33,418 nt of DNA from a virus. The DNA lies in the IMG/VR virus record IMGVR_UViG_3300025890_002524, positions 1-33,418 of that record, one strand, 5' to 3'. Positions 1 through 7,344 of this stretch are shown here, one piece after another (the first letter of the stretch is position 1; every line of letters starts with the position of its first letter). The notes under the pieces were generated by a model. The model was given only the letters and a program-made list of their open reading frames with translations. It made no database searches and was not told the DNA's origin. The position numbers were made by a program, and so were the translations under genes.

Positions 1-55
1 TTTTTTCTTCAAATGCTTCGTCTTCAAGCTCTTCTAAATATCTATAATCCACCAT
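1..55 (-). CDS. 5' end of an unidentified phage gene (partial)
   Basis: Only the first 18 codons are inside the window. The ATG at 55-53 follows a strong Shine-Dalgarno AGGAG at a normal distance, and the visible peptide begins MVDYRYLEELEDEAFEE, acidic and probably helical. The gene continues past the left edge. It is the next gene downstream of the 78-residue phage protein, separated from it by 39 bases that hold two short sequence elements also seen elsewhere in the window. Too little is visible to name it; small acidic proteins of this kind are common in T4-like genomes. Confidence 0.6.
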   Translation of the reverse strand, partial: MVDYRYLEELEDEAFEEK

Positions 56-66
56 TAACTTACTCC

Positions 67-94
67 TAAAGCTACGAACAAAATGGTATATAAG
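67..94 (-). promoter_or_regulatory. Intergenic gap with two recurring short elements
   Basis: In the 39-base gap upstream of the leftmost gene the minus strand reads CTTATATAC (94-86) directly after the preceding stop codon, then TTCGTAGCTTTA (78-67) just before AGGAG. CTTATATAC recurs twice at 29220-29204, and the 12-mer recurs exactly at 31479-31468, both also in gaps upstream of start codons. This is what is seen; a promoter or operator role is inference. It does not match the T4 late promoter TATAAATA. Confidence 0.3.
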
Positions 95-331
95 TCAAGA
101 CCTAATTTTCCATTTTGATATTAATTTTACAAACTCTTCTACTGAATAAGACTGATTCTTTTCATCTACTATTTTGACTGTTTCTACTAAATGTGATTCA
201 CTCATAACTATTGTATTTAATGCTTTAAAACCAGCTCCTGTATAAAATGTTCCAAAGGATTCTTCTCCCAAAGTATTCTCATCCCAAATGGCGCTTTTGG
301 AATCTCCCTCTAATAATATATAGTATGTCAT
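95..331 (-). CDS. Small conserved-type phage protein, 78 aa, function unknown
   Basis: A 78-residue soluble protein starting MTYYILLEGDSKS. It has no signal peptide, membrane segment or Cys pair. The N-terminal half is strand-rich and the C-terminal half (VEEFVKLISKWK) looks helical. It resembles, from memory, short hypothetical proteins of T4-like marine phages that begin TYYI and contain a GxGFKAL stretch, but I cannot assign a role. The ATG overlaps the TGA of the upstream epimerase (ATGA), with GAAGAA as a weak SD inside that gene. It marks the return from sugar genes to ordinary phage genes at the left end of the window. Confidence 0.7.
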   Translation of the reverse strand: MTYYILLEGDSKSAIWDENTLGEESFGTFYTGAGFKALNTIVMSESHLVETVKIVDEKNQSYSVEEFVKLISKWKIRS

Positions 332-1209
332 TTCTTCAAAATGTTATTTTTTACATAGTCTATCACATCACCTTTTGGATTCCAACCTAACATAGTATAA
401 GCCTTTTTATCAGTATTTAATGTATGCCTCATCTCACCAGGTCTCTCTTCAATATACTTTGTAGGATAATCACCAAAAGCCTTAGCTATCTGATTTACTG
501 AGTAGTTCTCACCTCTACCCAACTCAAATGTTTCTCCATCAACACTAGCATGAAACTCATTTGGAATTAGTAAAGACCTACCACATTTAATCAGACCATC
601 TACTATATCATCTACATGAGTAAAGTCTCTTCGTTGTTCTCCATCACCTGTAATAGTTAAAGGTTGGTTACTATTATACAGTCTTTCAAAGATACCGATA
701 AGCGTACAATAAGCCCCTTCAGTAAGCTGGTATTTACCATAAACATTATAGAACCTACAGATAGATATTGGTGTCTCATAAACCTTCGAATACATTTTAC
801 ACAACTCTTCACCATAAAATTTGGACAATGTATACGGATTAGAATAGATGTCACCAACAACAGATGATGAACCAGCATACACTACGGGTACATTCTTACT
901 TCTAGCATAATCTAATACATGTATCATACTATTTACATTATTTTTCATAGTATGTAATGGATTCTGTATTGATGGTAGTATCCTAGCTTTAGCTGCTAAA
1001 TGATATATAATGTCTGGCTTTTCCATCTTTACATATTCTAAAGGATGTTCTTGTAAATCAACATTGTGATATTCACAAAAAGAATGTTCGTTCTCTTTTT
1101 TACCTGTAGAATAGTTATCTACAGATATCACTTCATGTTCTTGTTGATGTAGTTTTTCTATCAGATTCGAACCTACAAATCCTACTCCTCCTGTAACTAA
1201 GACTCGCAT
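328..1209 (-). CDS. NAD-dependent nucleotide-sugar epimerase (extended SDR)
   Basis: This 293-residue protein has the length and motifs of extended short-chain dehydrogenases acting on nucleotide sugars. The Rossmann motif GGVGFVG is at 7-13, DNYSTGK is at 31-37, and the catalytic YxxxK is Y126-K130. Near 112-120 it reads AGSSSVVGD, the SSSV(Y/V)G form of UDP-hexose 4-epimerases, and not the TDE form of dTDP-glucose 4,6-dehydratases. I therefore favour a 4-epimerase over an RmlB-type dehydratase. The pattern RRDFTHVDDIVDG (193-205) is typical of the family. The ATG is preceded by AAAGGAG inside the 3' end of the GT2 fusion gene, overlapping it by 13 bases. It probably supplies or interconverts an NDP-hexose for the deoxysugar genes just upstream. 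Confidence 0.85.
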   Translation of the reverse strand: MRVLVTGGVGFVGSNLIEKLHQQEHEVISVDNYSTGKKENEHSFCEYHNVDLQEHPLEYVKMEKPDIIYHLAAKARILPSIQNPLHTMKNNVNSMIHVLDYARSKNVPVVYAGSSSVVGDIYSNPYTLSKFYGEELCKMYSKVYETPISICRFYNVYGKYQLTEGAYCTLIGIFERLYNSNQPLTITGDGEQRRDFTHVDDIVDGLIKCGRSLLIPNEFHASVDGETFELGRGENYSVNQIAKAFGDYPTKYIEERPGEMRHTLNTDKKAYTMLGWNPKGDVIDYVKNNILKK

Positions 1210-2948
1210 ATTATTAACTCCTTTTCGTATGTATTCAATGAATTTATATGAAACTTAAATATATCATACTCCATTACACCAACTTCACCACTTTGCTGTA
1301 TTATCTCTGATAAATTTACAATTGTCTGAAAGTTGCTGGCGTTTAGCATACGACAATCAAACTCGATAATTATATCATTACCCAAATCCGATGGCTTTGA
1401 GTTGCCATACATAAATATCTTTTCATCTAAGTTAAATTGGGTATCTTGTTGTTCTTCTTTTCTATACTCACTCATATAATCCGAGCCAAAGTCTAAGTAT
1501 ATCTTACTACACCAAGGTTCTAACTCCCTCAATAAGTTCTTATCACAATTATAAGCTACAAACCCTATATCATATTTAGGTGGTACTATCGGTTTTAACC
1601 ATTCATCATGTTTTACCATGTGTCCCCACTTACGAATGAAGTTACGAGTTGACCTAAGATTCTGAGCTAACCACTCTGATGATTCTCTACCCTTCATGAA
1701 GACTTGACCTGCTGGATTCCTCATAGCACCATCCTTGAACCTACTACCTCTACAAGTCATATGGTATACGAACCCTTTCCAAGTCTGTATCGTATCATAA
1801 CCAGCTAATACAAACCGATTGAATATATCAGAGTCTTCCTTGGATTGTGGAGCGTATAAAGGATCATGCCCACCTATGGCTTGAAAGTCATCCTTGTATA
1901 TTGCCCAAGGTGCAAATATTCCACTACTTGTTTCGAAGTCATCGTTCTTAGTCTCTTCTAAACGATTATAGACAAAGGTTAATAACTCTTGTTCTTTAAA
2001 CTCTTCAGGCTCTATACCAAAATCTTCAAGTATCTTTTCAGGACCATCTGGATGTAGTGGTGGTTCTATTCTTGTAGCAGATACAACCTTACCCCTCTCT
2101 AAATGCTTCAGTACTTCCACATCCATATTTGGACAAGCATACATATCAGCATGATATATCATCACAATATCATTGGTAGCCATATCTACTAACTTATCAT
2201 ACAGTATGGTATGTCCTAACCTATCGGGCCCATCGTTTCTCATTATCTGTACGTTCTCGTCTTTTCTCATTATCTTATTCATCCAATCCCAAGTACCATC
2301 ATCTGAGAAATCATCAGCCCAACAAATCTCATGTTTGTATCCTAAGTTCTTTCTGATACTATTATAAGACCATTGTAGATACTTTAGATTGTTTCTACTT
2401 GGTTGTATAAAACTTATCTTTTTCATATTTTCTTTCCATAACCTTTGTAACTCTGTGTAATAGTAGTCTGGTTTAACTTTAGCATTATGTTTGTCTATGG
2501 TATATAACTCTTCTATATCATATACGCTTTCCAAATCAATAAGACTTAGTTCACCACTCTTTGTTCTAATAATATTTATCGAGACCAAATCGTAAAAGAA
2601 CATTTTTTTTTCATTTACCAAAGATAATACCTTTTGATAGAAATCATCGGGAACTTTATCAAACTCTGAACCTATTAACTCTCCAAGCTCACAGACATAA
2701 CCAACTATGTCATCCCCATCTACTATTAATGATTGTAGTGCTGGTGCAACCTCATCAAAGAACCCAGCTTCAAGAGCTTTTACAAAGTTCTCTCTACGAC
2801 AATAGTCCTTATCAAATATCTTATAATAAACATCATCCCCCTTTAAAACCATTCTACCATGATTTACACCATCAACAACCCTACCAGCTTTGTTTAGTAT
2901 TACACCAAGAGAACCTAAATCTATATCTTTTAAATTTATTCTATTCAT
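1197..2948 (-). CDS. Kinase-like domain fused to a GT2 glycosyltransferase
   Basis: About 583 residues in at least three parts. Roughly 1-165 look like a small protein-kinase-like fold: KGDDVYYKIF resembles a strand with the ATP-binding Lys, and FYDLVSINII followed by LSLIDLES resembles the catalytic D-x-x-N and D-x-E motifs of antibiotic or Kdo kinases. Residues ~175-430 are a GT-A (family 2) glycosyltransferase with SRNNLKYLQ, CWADDFSDDGT and a DxD-like YHADMY. The last ~140 residues are unassigned. ATG 2948 is preferred over a TTG two codons earlier; its SD is weak and the start overlaps the upstream epimerase stop. It probably transfers a sugar, with the kinase-like part phosphorylating sugar or acceptor, but the missing catalytic His-Gly-Asp triad leaves kinase activity open. 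Confidence 0.7.
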   Translation of the reverse strand: MNRINLKDIDLGSLGVILNKAGRVVDGVNHGRMVLKGDDVYYKIFDKDYCRRENFVKALEAGFFDEVAPALQSLIVDGDDIVGYVCELGELIGSEFDKVPDDFYQKVLSLVNEKKMFFYDLVSINIIRTKSGELSLIDLESVYDIEELYTIDKHNAKVKPDYYYTELQRLWKENMKKISFIQPSRNNLKYLQWSYNSIRKNLGYKHEICWADDFSDDGTWDWMNKIMRKDENVQIMRNDGPDRLGHTILYDKLVDMATNDIVMIYHADMYACPNMDVEVLKHLERGKVVSATRIEPPLHPDGPEKILEDFGIEPEEFKEQELLTFVYNRLEETKNDDFETSSGIFAPWAIYKDDFQAIGGHDPLYAPQSKEDSDIFNRFVLAGYDTIQTWKGFVYHMTCRGSRFKDGAMRNPAGQVFMKGRESSEWLAQNLRSTRNFIRKWGHMVKHDEWLKPIVPPKYDIGFVAYNCDKNLLRELEPWCSKIYLDFGSDYMSEYRKEEQQDTQFNLDEKIFMYGNSKPSDLGNDIIIEFDCRMLNASNFQTIVNLSEIIQQSGEVGVMEYDIFKFHINSLNTYEKELIICES

Positions 2949-3480
2949 ATCCAAATTCTTTATACTCCATGTCTTTAGAGGATAAAGTCACCTCATCTTT
3001 GTCACTCACATTCCAGTTAATATCTATGTTCTTATCATTCCAAATAAATCCTCTGTAATCTTCTGGCATATAATATTGGTCTGTTTTGTAATAAACTATT
3101 GTATCATCTTTTAATGTTTTGTATCCGTGAGCAAATCCTCTTGGTATCCATAACTGATGTTTGTTTTCTTCGCTTAAATCAGCAGATACCCATTGTTTAA
3201 AGGTATCAGAGTCTTCTCTAACATCAACTACCACATCTAATATAGAACCCTTAATACAACTGACAAGCTTAGCTTGATAATACTTTTCCTGATAATGCAT
3301 CCCCCTTACTGTGTTCTTCTTTGAATTGTATGCTACATTATCTTGTACAAAATTATTTGGAAAGTCTAAAGAGCTCCATCTTTTAGAATTATAACCTTCA
3401 TAAAGATAACCTCTATTGTCATAAAATACATCTGGTATAATTAAAAATACACCCTTTATTGCCAATTCTTGAATTTTCAT
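2941..3480 (-). CDS. rfbC: dTDP-4-dehydrorhamnose 3,5-epimerase (RmlC-type)
   Basis: This 179-residue cupin matches RmlC/RfbC in length and motifs: FYDNRGYLYE near 19-28, RGMHYQ with the catalytic base H62, the conserved run DVVVDVREDS at 82-91, WIPRGFAHGY (H118), a YKTDQYY tyrosine region (131-137), and GFIWND near 144-149. The family epimerises C3 and C5, or C5 only, of NDP-4-keto-6-deoxyhexoses and acts in the cytoplasm. It sits between the 2,3-dehydratase and the GT2 fusion with an excellent SD (AGGAG). Beside a 2,3-dehydratase it more likely plays the 5-epimerase role of TylCVII-like enzymes than plain rhamnose synthesis, since no RmlA, RmlB or typical RmlD set accompanies it. That role is inferred; the family call is firm. 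Confidence 0.93.
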   Translation of the reverse strand: MKIQELAIKGVFLIIPDVFYDNRGYLYEGYNSKRWSSLDFPNNFVQDNVAYNSKKNTVRGMHYQEKYYQAKLVSCIKGSILDVVVDVREDSDTFKQWVSADLSEENKHQLWIPRGFAHGYKTLKDDTIVYYKTDQYYMPEDYRGFIWNDKNIDINWNVSDKDEVTLSSKDMEYKEFGYE

Positions 3481-3489
3481 GTTAATCTC

Positions 3490-4227
3490 CTACAAATATG
3501 ATATTATGCTTCTCAAATGAGGATTCATAATATTATCTACTTTTAATAACTCTTTTAATTGATACATACTCAACCATATAAAGTTATCTGGTATTTTTGA
3601 AACATCATTCGTTTCTACAAGCATATTTTTTACTCTCTTTTTGTAAAACCTTCCACCATCTTCTGGATACCAATGTTCGAACTTAACTATACCTTTTTGT
3701 TCATTACCATCAAAGTATTCTGAGAATAAAGGTTTTCTACCACTATGAAGTTTATTTAAATTATCATAAGTTACCTGAAGAGTAGGAGACAATAAAACCT
3801 CACCATAATTGCCTGGTTCAAACTTAGCCTCTATGAGATAAAGTGGAGTTCCTTTTGTATCTAATTGTCTAACCAACCCAACAACACTAGCTTCAGTTCC
3901 TTGGTCTACCATTGGTTGATTCCAACCTTTACCGGACTCTCTAATATTGGTTTTAGTCTTAACACCTATAACTTTGAAAAATCCACCAGTTTTGTGTTCA
4001 AAGTTTCCGGTTTTATCATTGATACCCCAACCATCATTTACATCATTCAAATTAATCTCTGTAACTTCTGCTGGTAAATTGTCTTTTATATTCTGCAACC
4101 AATTTAAAACATCACTAATACTTCCATCTGAATTTATACATTCTAAAAAATGGTCTAGTCTTTGTTCCACATTATCATCTATTTCTTCTATCAGATTTAA
4201 TATCTGACTCTTTAATTCAATCGACAT
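3490..4227 (-). CDS. NDP-hexose 2,3-dehydratase family protein (single-repeat form)
   Basis: This 245-residue protein resembles the NDP-4-keto-6-deoxyglucose 2,3-dehydratases of antibiotic pathways (TylCVI, StrV, Gra-Orf27 type). It has GNFEHKTGGFFKVIGV, GWNQPMVDQGT, VGLVRQ, AKFEPGN and LLSPTLQVT in the family's order, then a tail ending in W-L-x-M-Y-Q-L-K-E-L-L like the family C-terminus. Known members are about 450-480 residues with two tandem copies of this unit; here there is only one, so the enzyme may work as a homodimer or have another activity. The family eliminates water across C2-C3 to begin 2-deoxysugar formation. SD AAGGAG precedes ATG 4227, and the gene overlaps the SDR upstream by 11 bases. 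Confidence 0.83.
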   Translation of the reverse strand: MSIELKSQILNLIEEIDDNVEQRLDHFLECINSDGSISDVLNWLQNIKDNLPAEVTEINLNDVNDGWGINDKTGNFEHKTGGFFKVIGVKTKTNIRESGKGWNQPMVDQGTEASVVGLVRQLDTKGTPLYLIEAKFEPGNYGEVLLSPTLQVTYDNLNKLHSGRKPLFSEYFDGNEQKGIVKFEHWYPEDGGRFYKKRVKNMLVETNDVSKIPDNFIWLSMYQLKELLKVDNIMNPHLRSIISYL

Positions 4228-4930
4228 ACTTCTCCTTATATATTTTTATATTATCTTCGGATGTTTTATTTGTGTTGATATCAGTTTTTACATATTCCAC
4301 CTCATAATGTATATCACCAAAATCTATTTTTTTACCAAATATATTTACAACCTCTTCGATAGTTATATCACCATTAGATCTTAAAACCTTTGTACCATTC
4401 TGATTAGCATTAACCGCGTCTAAAATATCTTCGTATAAAATATAATTCATAATCGTATTCTTTGTTACAGCCACATCATCTCCACTTATTATTTTTTGAA
4501 ATGTATTCTTTTTCATTTCCTTTCCTAATAATCCAGATGGTCTTAATATTAAATATTCATCACAAAGCTCTTTTACAATTATTTCTGATAATCTTTTGGT
4601 TACTCCATAGGGTGAATCTTTCGCCTCATCAATAGATGATATATAGACAAATTTTTTATGTGGAATACTTATTAAATCTCTTGTTAAAAAAACATTATCT
4701 TTAAATAAATCTAACCCAACATTACTCCAATTAGAATGCTGAACAGAACCAGCACAATGTATTATCAAATCATATGATTTGTATGCATATCCAGAACCAT
4801 CTGGCGCCCAATTCTTTTCTTTTGGAAAATCTTTCACATTACTTCCTCTAACAAATTCGTCACACTCTGAAAATTGTTTTGAAAGCCATTTTCCTAATCC
4901 ACTATTTACACCCGTAATTAAAACTTTCAT
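4217..4930 (-). CDS. SDR-family NAD(P)-dependent reductase/epimerase, likely 4-ketoreductase
   Basis: A 237-residue Rossmann protein with GVNSGLG (GxxxGxG, residues 7-13), an HCAGSVQ stretch (58-64), VYISSI (95-100) and catalytic Y108-x3-K112 in YGVTK. ILRPSGLLGKEM after this resembles nucleotide-sugar epimerases and dTDP-4-dehydrorhamnose reductases, but the protein is short (these are usually about 290-330), with a reduced substrate domain. Lying immediately upstream of the 2,3-dehydratase and the RmlC-type epimerase, the simplest role is reduction of a 4-keto-deoxysugar nucleotide; an epimerase is the alternative. The start overlaps the previous stop (ATGA), with AGAGGA as SD. The family is clear, the exact step is inferred. 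Confidence 0.82.
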   Translation of the reverse strand: MKVLITGVNSGLGKWLSKQFSECDEFVRGSNVKDFPKEKNWAPDGSGYAYKSYDLIIHCAGSVQHSNWSNVGLDLFKDNVFLTRDLISIPHKKFVYISSIDEAKDSPYGVTKRLSEIIVKELCDEYLILRPSGLLGKEMKKNTFQKIISGDDVAVTKNTIMNYILYEDILDAVNANQNGTKVLRSNGDITIEEVVNIFGKKIDFGDIHYEVEYVKTDINTNKTSEDNIKIYKEKYVD

Positions 4931-5169
4931 TTTTTATCCTCTGGAAAAACTTCTATACATAGAACATTACTATCGTTAATAATTAACATTCTACCATCAA
5001 CAGTAGACATCTTAGTATATTGTCCTTGTTTTATTGTTTCTGGCATTATACCAGAAAAGGTTCTTTTTATCCCATCTTTAAAATGTATAATTTGAGTTAC
5101 TGACTCACATTCTAAAAAATAACTTGTACTTATAGATGGTTTTAAATCAGTTTTATTTGATTCATTCAT
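4927..5169 (-). CDS. Small phage-type protein, 80 aa, unknown
   Basis: An 80-residue soluble protein with no enzyme motif. The first ~20 residues are polar and probably disordered. The rest (TQIIHFKDGIKRTFSGI, then QYTKMSTVDGRMLIIND) reads as alternating short beta strands, like a small barrel. Proteins of this look are frequent as hypotheticals in T4-like marine phages. It has an excellent GGAGGA SD and is translationally coupled on both sides (4-base overlaps), so it is a genuine gene although it sits among sugar enzymes. It may be a regulatory or binding protein; no function is assigned. Confidence 0.7.
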   Translation of the reverse strand: MNESNKTDLKPSISTSYFLECESVTQIIHFKDGIKRTFSGIMPETIKQGQYTKMSTVDGRMLIINDSNVLCIEVFPEDKK

Positions 5170-5813
5170 ACTATTCCTCCATAATATCCACCAATCTTAA
5201 AGGGTATCTTCATATTAATTGATGTATGTTCACTTGGTTTATATCTTGATTTGGGTATAACTCTAAAATCAAAACTTACTCTTGTTATAGATGTTTTATT
5301 TATTTTATTCCCATGTGTTAAAAAACTACCACGCCATTCAGTGCATTCTCCGTAATCAGATTCAAATGGTGTATAATCCCCCTTATCTTCTTCTGTTTCA
5401 GCCCATAATGTATTTGTTCCATACGATTCAGTTAGAGGAACAAAGTAATTTAATTCTCTGACTTCTTTAGCCCATTTTTCATTTCTGTAATGTTTATCCT
5501 TATGAAATTCTCCAACAGCTATGTTATTAGGTAAATGTATTCTTATATCTGGAAGTTCTTGATAAATTATCTCTTCTCCAAACCTTGGCTTTATAACATC
5601 TTCTAAAAATTTTAAATATAAATCTTTGATAGAAGAATCCTCTCTCCATCTTTTGTAATAAATTTGATTCCAATGCATATACATATCTTCTTCTCTTGTC
5701 AAAACAGGATATTTTTTTTCGTTATGCAAAGTTGTTAAATCATCAGTATTTAACCACCTACAAAATAAAGATTTAAAATCATATTTTTTTATATCATAAT
5801 TGAATTTAAACAT
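5166..5813 (-). CDS. StrG-like 2-oxoglutarate/Fe(II)-dependent oxygenase
   Basis: A 215-residue protein with the facial triad of 2OG-Fe(II) oxygenases: H104-x-D106 in GEFHKDKHY, distal H167 in FLTHGNK, and R178 in TRVSFDFR as the likely 2-oxoglutarate-binding Arg. The surrounding pattern (ELNYFVPLTE, NTLWAE, W-R-G-S-F-L-T-H-G-N) resembles the StrG protein of streptomycin clusters and related phage and bacterial proteins. Such enzymes hydroxylate or oxidise small molecules or sugars in the cytosol. The start ATG 5813 has AAGGAG and overlaps the radical SAM gene by 8 bases, so the pair may act in sequence on the same glycan precursor. Substrate unknown. The metal-site reading is strong; the StrG relation is from memory. 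Confidence 0.75.
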   Translation of the reverse strand: MFKFNYDIKKYDFKSLFCRWLNTDDLTTLHNEKKYPVLTREEDMYMHWNQIYYKRWREDSSIKDLYLKFLEDVIKPRFGEEIIYQELPDIRIHLPNNIAVGEFHKDKHYRNEKWAKEVRELNYFVPLTESYGTNTLWAETEEDKGDYTPFESDYGECTEWRGSFLTHGNKINKTSITRVSFDFRVIPKSRYKPSEHTSINMKIPFKIGGYYGGIV

Positions 5814-7344
5814 AATTTTCTCCTTGCAAATCGTGTATTTCGCCTGTATTTTTATCGGTTATTTGCATCTTTTGTCTATTTTTTATGTGGTGTGCTAAAT
5901 TACAATCTTCCCAAGCCTTCTGTCTTAACTCTTCAAGTTTTTGAGGTGGTATTGATGTATTTATCATATTTGCCTTAGTCCATTGCATTTTATCAATATC
6001 GTAGTCTTTCGGAAGTTGTCCATTATTCATAACCTGATCGAACATTGGTGTTCCTGGCAATGGCATAACCAAAAAGAAGTTTGAAGCATCCAATCCATAA
6101 GTCATATTTTTTTTAGCAAAATCTACAGTTTGCTTTATTTCTTTCTCTGTTTCATCTGGAAAACCTACCATATAATTTGCTGCTACTCTCATACCTACTC
6201 TTTTTATTTCTTTTACTAAATTCTTAACATCAAAATCTTCAACTTTCCATTTATTAGAACACCATTTTTTTACTATTCTATGATTAGCTGATTCAAACGG
6301 TAGTACAATATCCCTAAACCCAGCCTCAGCTAATAATTCAATCACTTCTATATCTGGTTTACCTTTTTTAGTAAGATGAATTACATTAACGCCATTTACA
6401 TCTAATATTTCTAAACCTAACCCTATAATCTTTTTTAACATTTTTATGGCTCTTCTCTTCATACCAAATATCGAATCATCCTCAACAAATACTTGTTTAG
6501 CTCCTATAACATCTCTCAAATATATTAACTCATCCAAAACTCTCTCATCTGATTTTATTCGGAATCTACCTATCTCTCCACTCAATGAACCCTTAGTCTC
6601 ATCTGCTATATGACAATACGAACAAGCAAAGGGACACCCTAAAGAGGTCATCATGGATACATATCTTAATTCCTCATCATCTTCAAAGTGACCACCATGT
6701 GGTCTACCAATTTCCCAATATCTTTCATTGGGTAATAAATCCCAAGCTGGCATCGGTAGCTCATCTAAATTCATAATCACTCTCCCTAAATGAGAAGTGT
6801 TAATGGTTTTTTCATTTTTTCTGAATAATATTTTTGGAACTGAACTCCAATCTCTGCTACCACTTCTATAAACTTTCATGATTTCTTGAATAGTAAGTTC
6901 TGACTCTGAAGTACATACCATGTCAAAACCAGCATCTAAAAATACATCATATCTAGCTCTAGCATTTACACCACCAGAGAATAATATCTTTTCAGGAAAA
7001 TGTTTTTTTATTAAACGACAACAATGTAGAACCATAGTTTCTTGTAAAGAAAAAATTGATGTAATCCCAATAAAGTCAAAGTCTTTTGCCACATTCAAAA
7101 TTCTTTCATCTGTAACTCCAGTTCTTAACAATCCAGTTTCTAGTTTTGTAGGATTGAAAAAGAATTTGTTAAAATCATCATCGTCATTACCGACACAAGC
7201 ATCGTAAACCTCTACATCAACACCTATATCTCTCAAAGCTCCGCCCAACATTGGATATGCTAGTGAACCATTGGGTTTGCATAAAGTATCAGACCAATTT
7301 TGTTCCGGTGGGTATAAAAGTAAAACTCTTGGTTCGTTCAACAC
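5806..7344 (-). CDS. B12-binding-domain radical SAM enzyme
   Basis: This 512-residue protein has an N-terminal cobalamin-binding-type Rossmann domain (~5-165; VLLLYPPEQ, FDFIGITS, ILFSGGVNAR) followed by a radical SAM barrel. The [4Fe-4S] motif is C237-x3-C241-x2-C244 (LGCPFACSYC), and later VEDDSIF, LPFESAN, NYMVGFPDET and LPGTPMFD match class B methylthiotransferase or BchE-like members. The B12 DxHxxG motif is not evident, as in many of this subgroup, so cobalamin may bind base-off without His or not at all. The start is GTG 7344 just after the previous stop (TTG 7341 is possible), with GGGGAA upstream. Likely a C-methylation, ring contraction or hydroxyl removal on a sugar or lipid intermediate; exact reaction unknown. 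Confidence 0.88.
   Translation of the reverse strand: MLNEPRVLLLYPPEQNWSDTLCKPNGSLAYPMLGGALRDIGVDVEVYDACVGNDDDDFNKFFFNPTKLETGLLRTGVTDERILNVAKDFDFIGITSIFSLQETMVLHCCRLIKKHFPEKILFSGGVNARARYDVFLDAGFDMVCTSESELTIQEIMKVYRSGSRDWSSVPKILFRKNEKTINTSHLGRVIMNLDELPMPAWDLLPNERYWEIGRPHGGHFEDDEELRYVSMMTSLGCPFACSYCHIADETKGSLSGEIGRFRIKSDERVLDELIYLRDVIGAKQVFVEDDSIFGMKRRAIKMLKKIIGLGLEILDVNGVNVIHLTKKGKPDIEVIELLAEAGFRDIVLPFESANHRIVKKWCSNKWKVEDFDVKNLVKEIKRVGMRVAANYMVGFPDETEKEIKQTVDFAKKNMTYGLDASNFFLVMPLPGTPMFDQVMNNGQLPKDYDIDKMQWTKANMINTSIPPQKLEELRQKAWEDCNLAHHIKNRQKMQITDKNTGEIHDLQGENYV

Noticed and set aside
664-867. Open frames on the plus strand and other frames across the window
   Set aside because: They lie fully inside longer minus-strand genes with recognised motifs, lack SD sequences, and have compositions typical of antisense shadows.
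328-1209. Calling this SDR an RmlB-type dTDP-glucose 4,6-dehydratase
   Set aside because: The TDE triad region is replaced by SSSVVG, which is the 4-epimerase-like form, and the protein is a little short; a dehydratase would be convenient for the pathway but is not shown.
2590-2620. Run of nine T (A in the mRNA) near 2603-2611 within the GT2-fusion gene
   Set aside because: It could cause polymerase slippage, but the reading frame is intact on both sides and codes a sensible KKM stretch; no evidence for programmed frameshifting.
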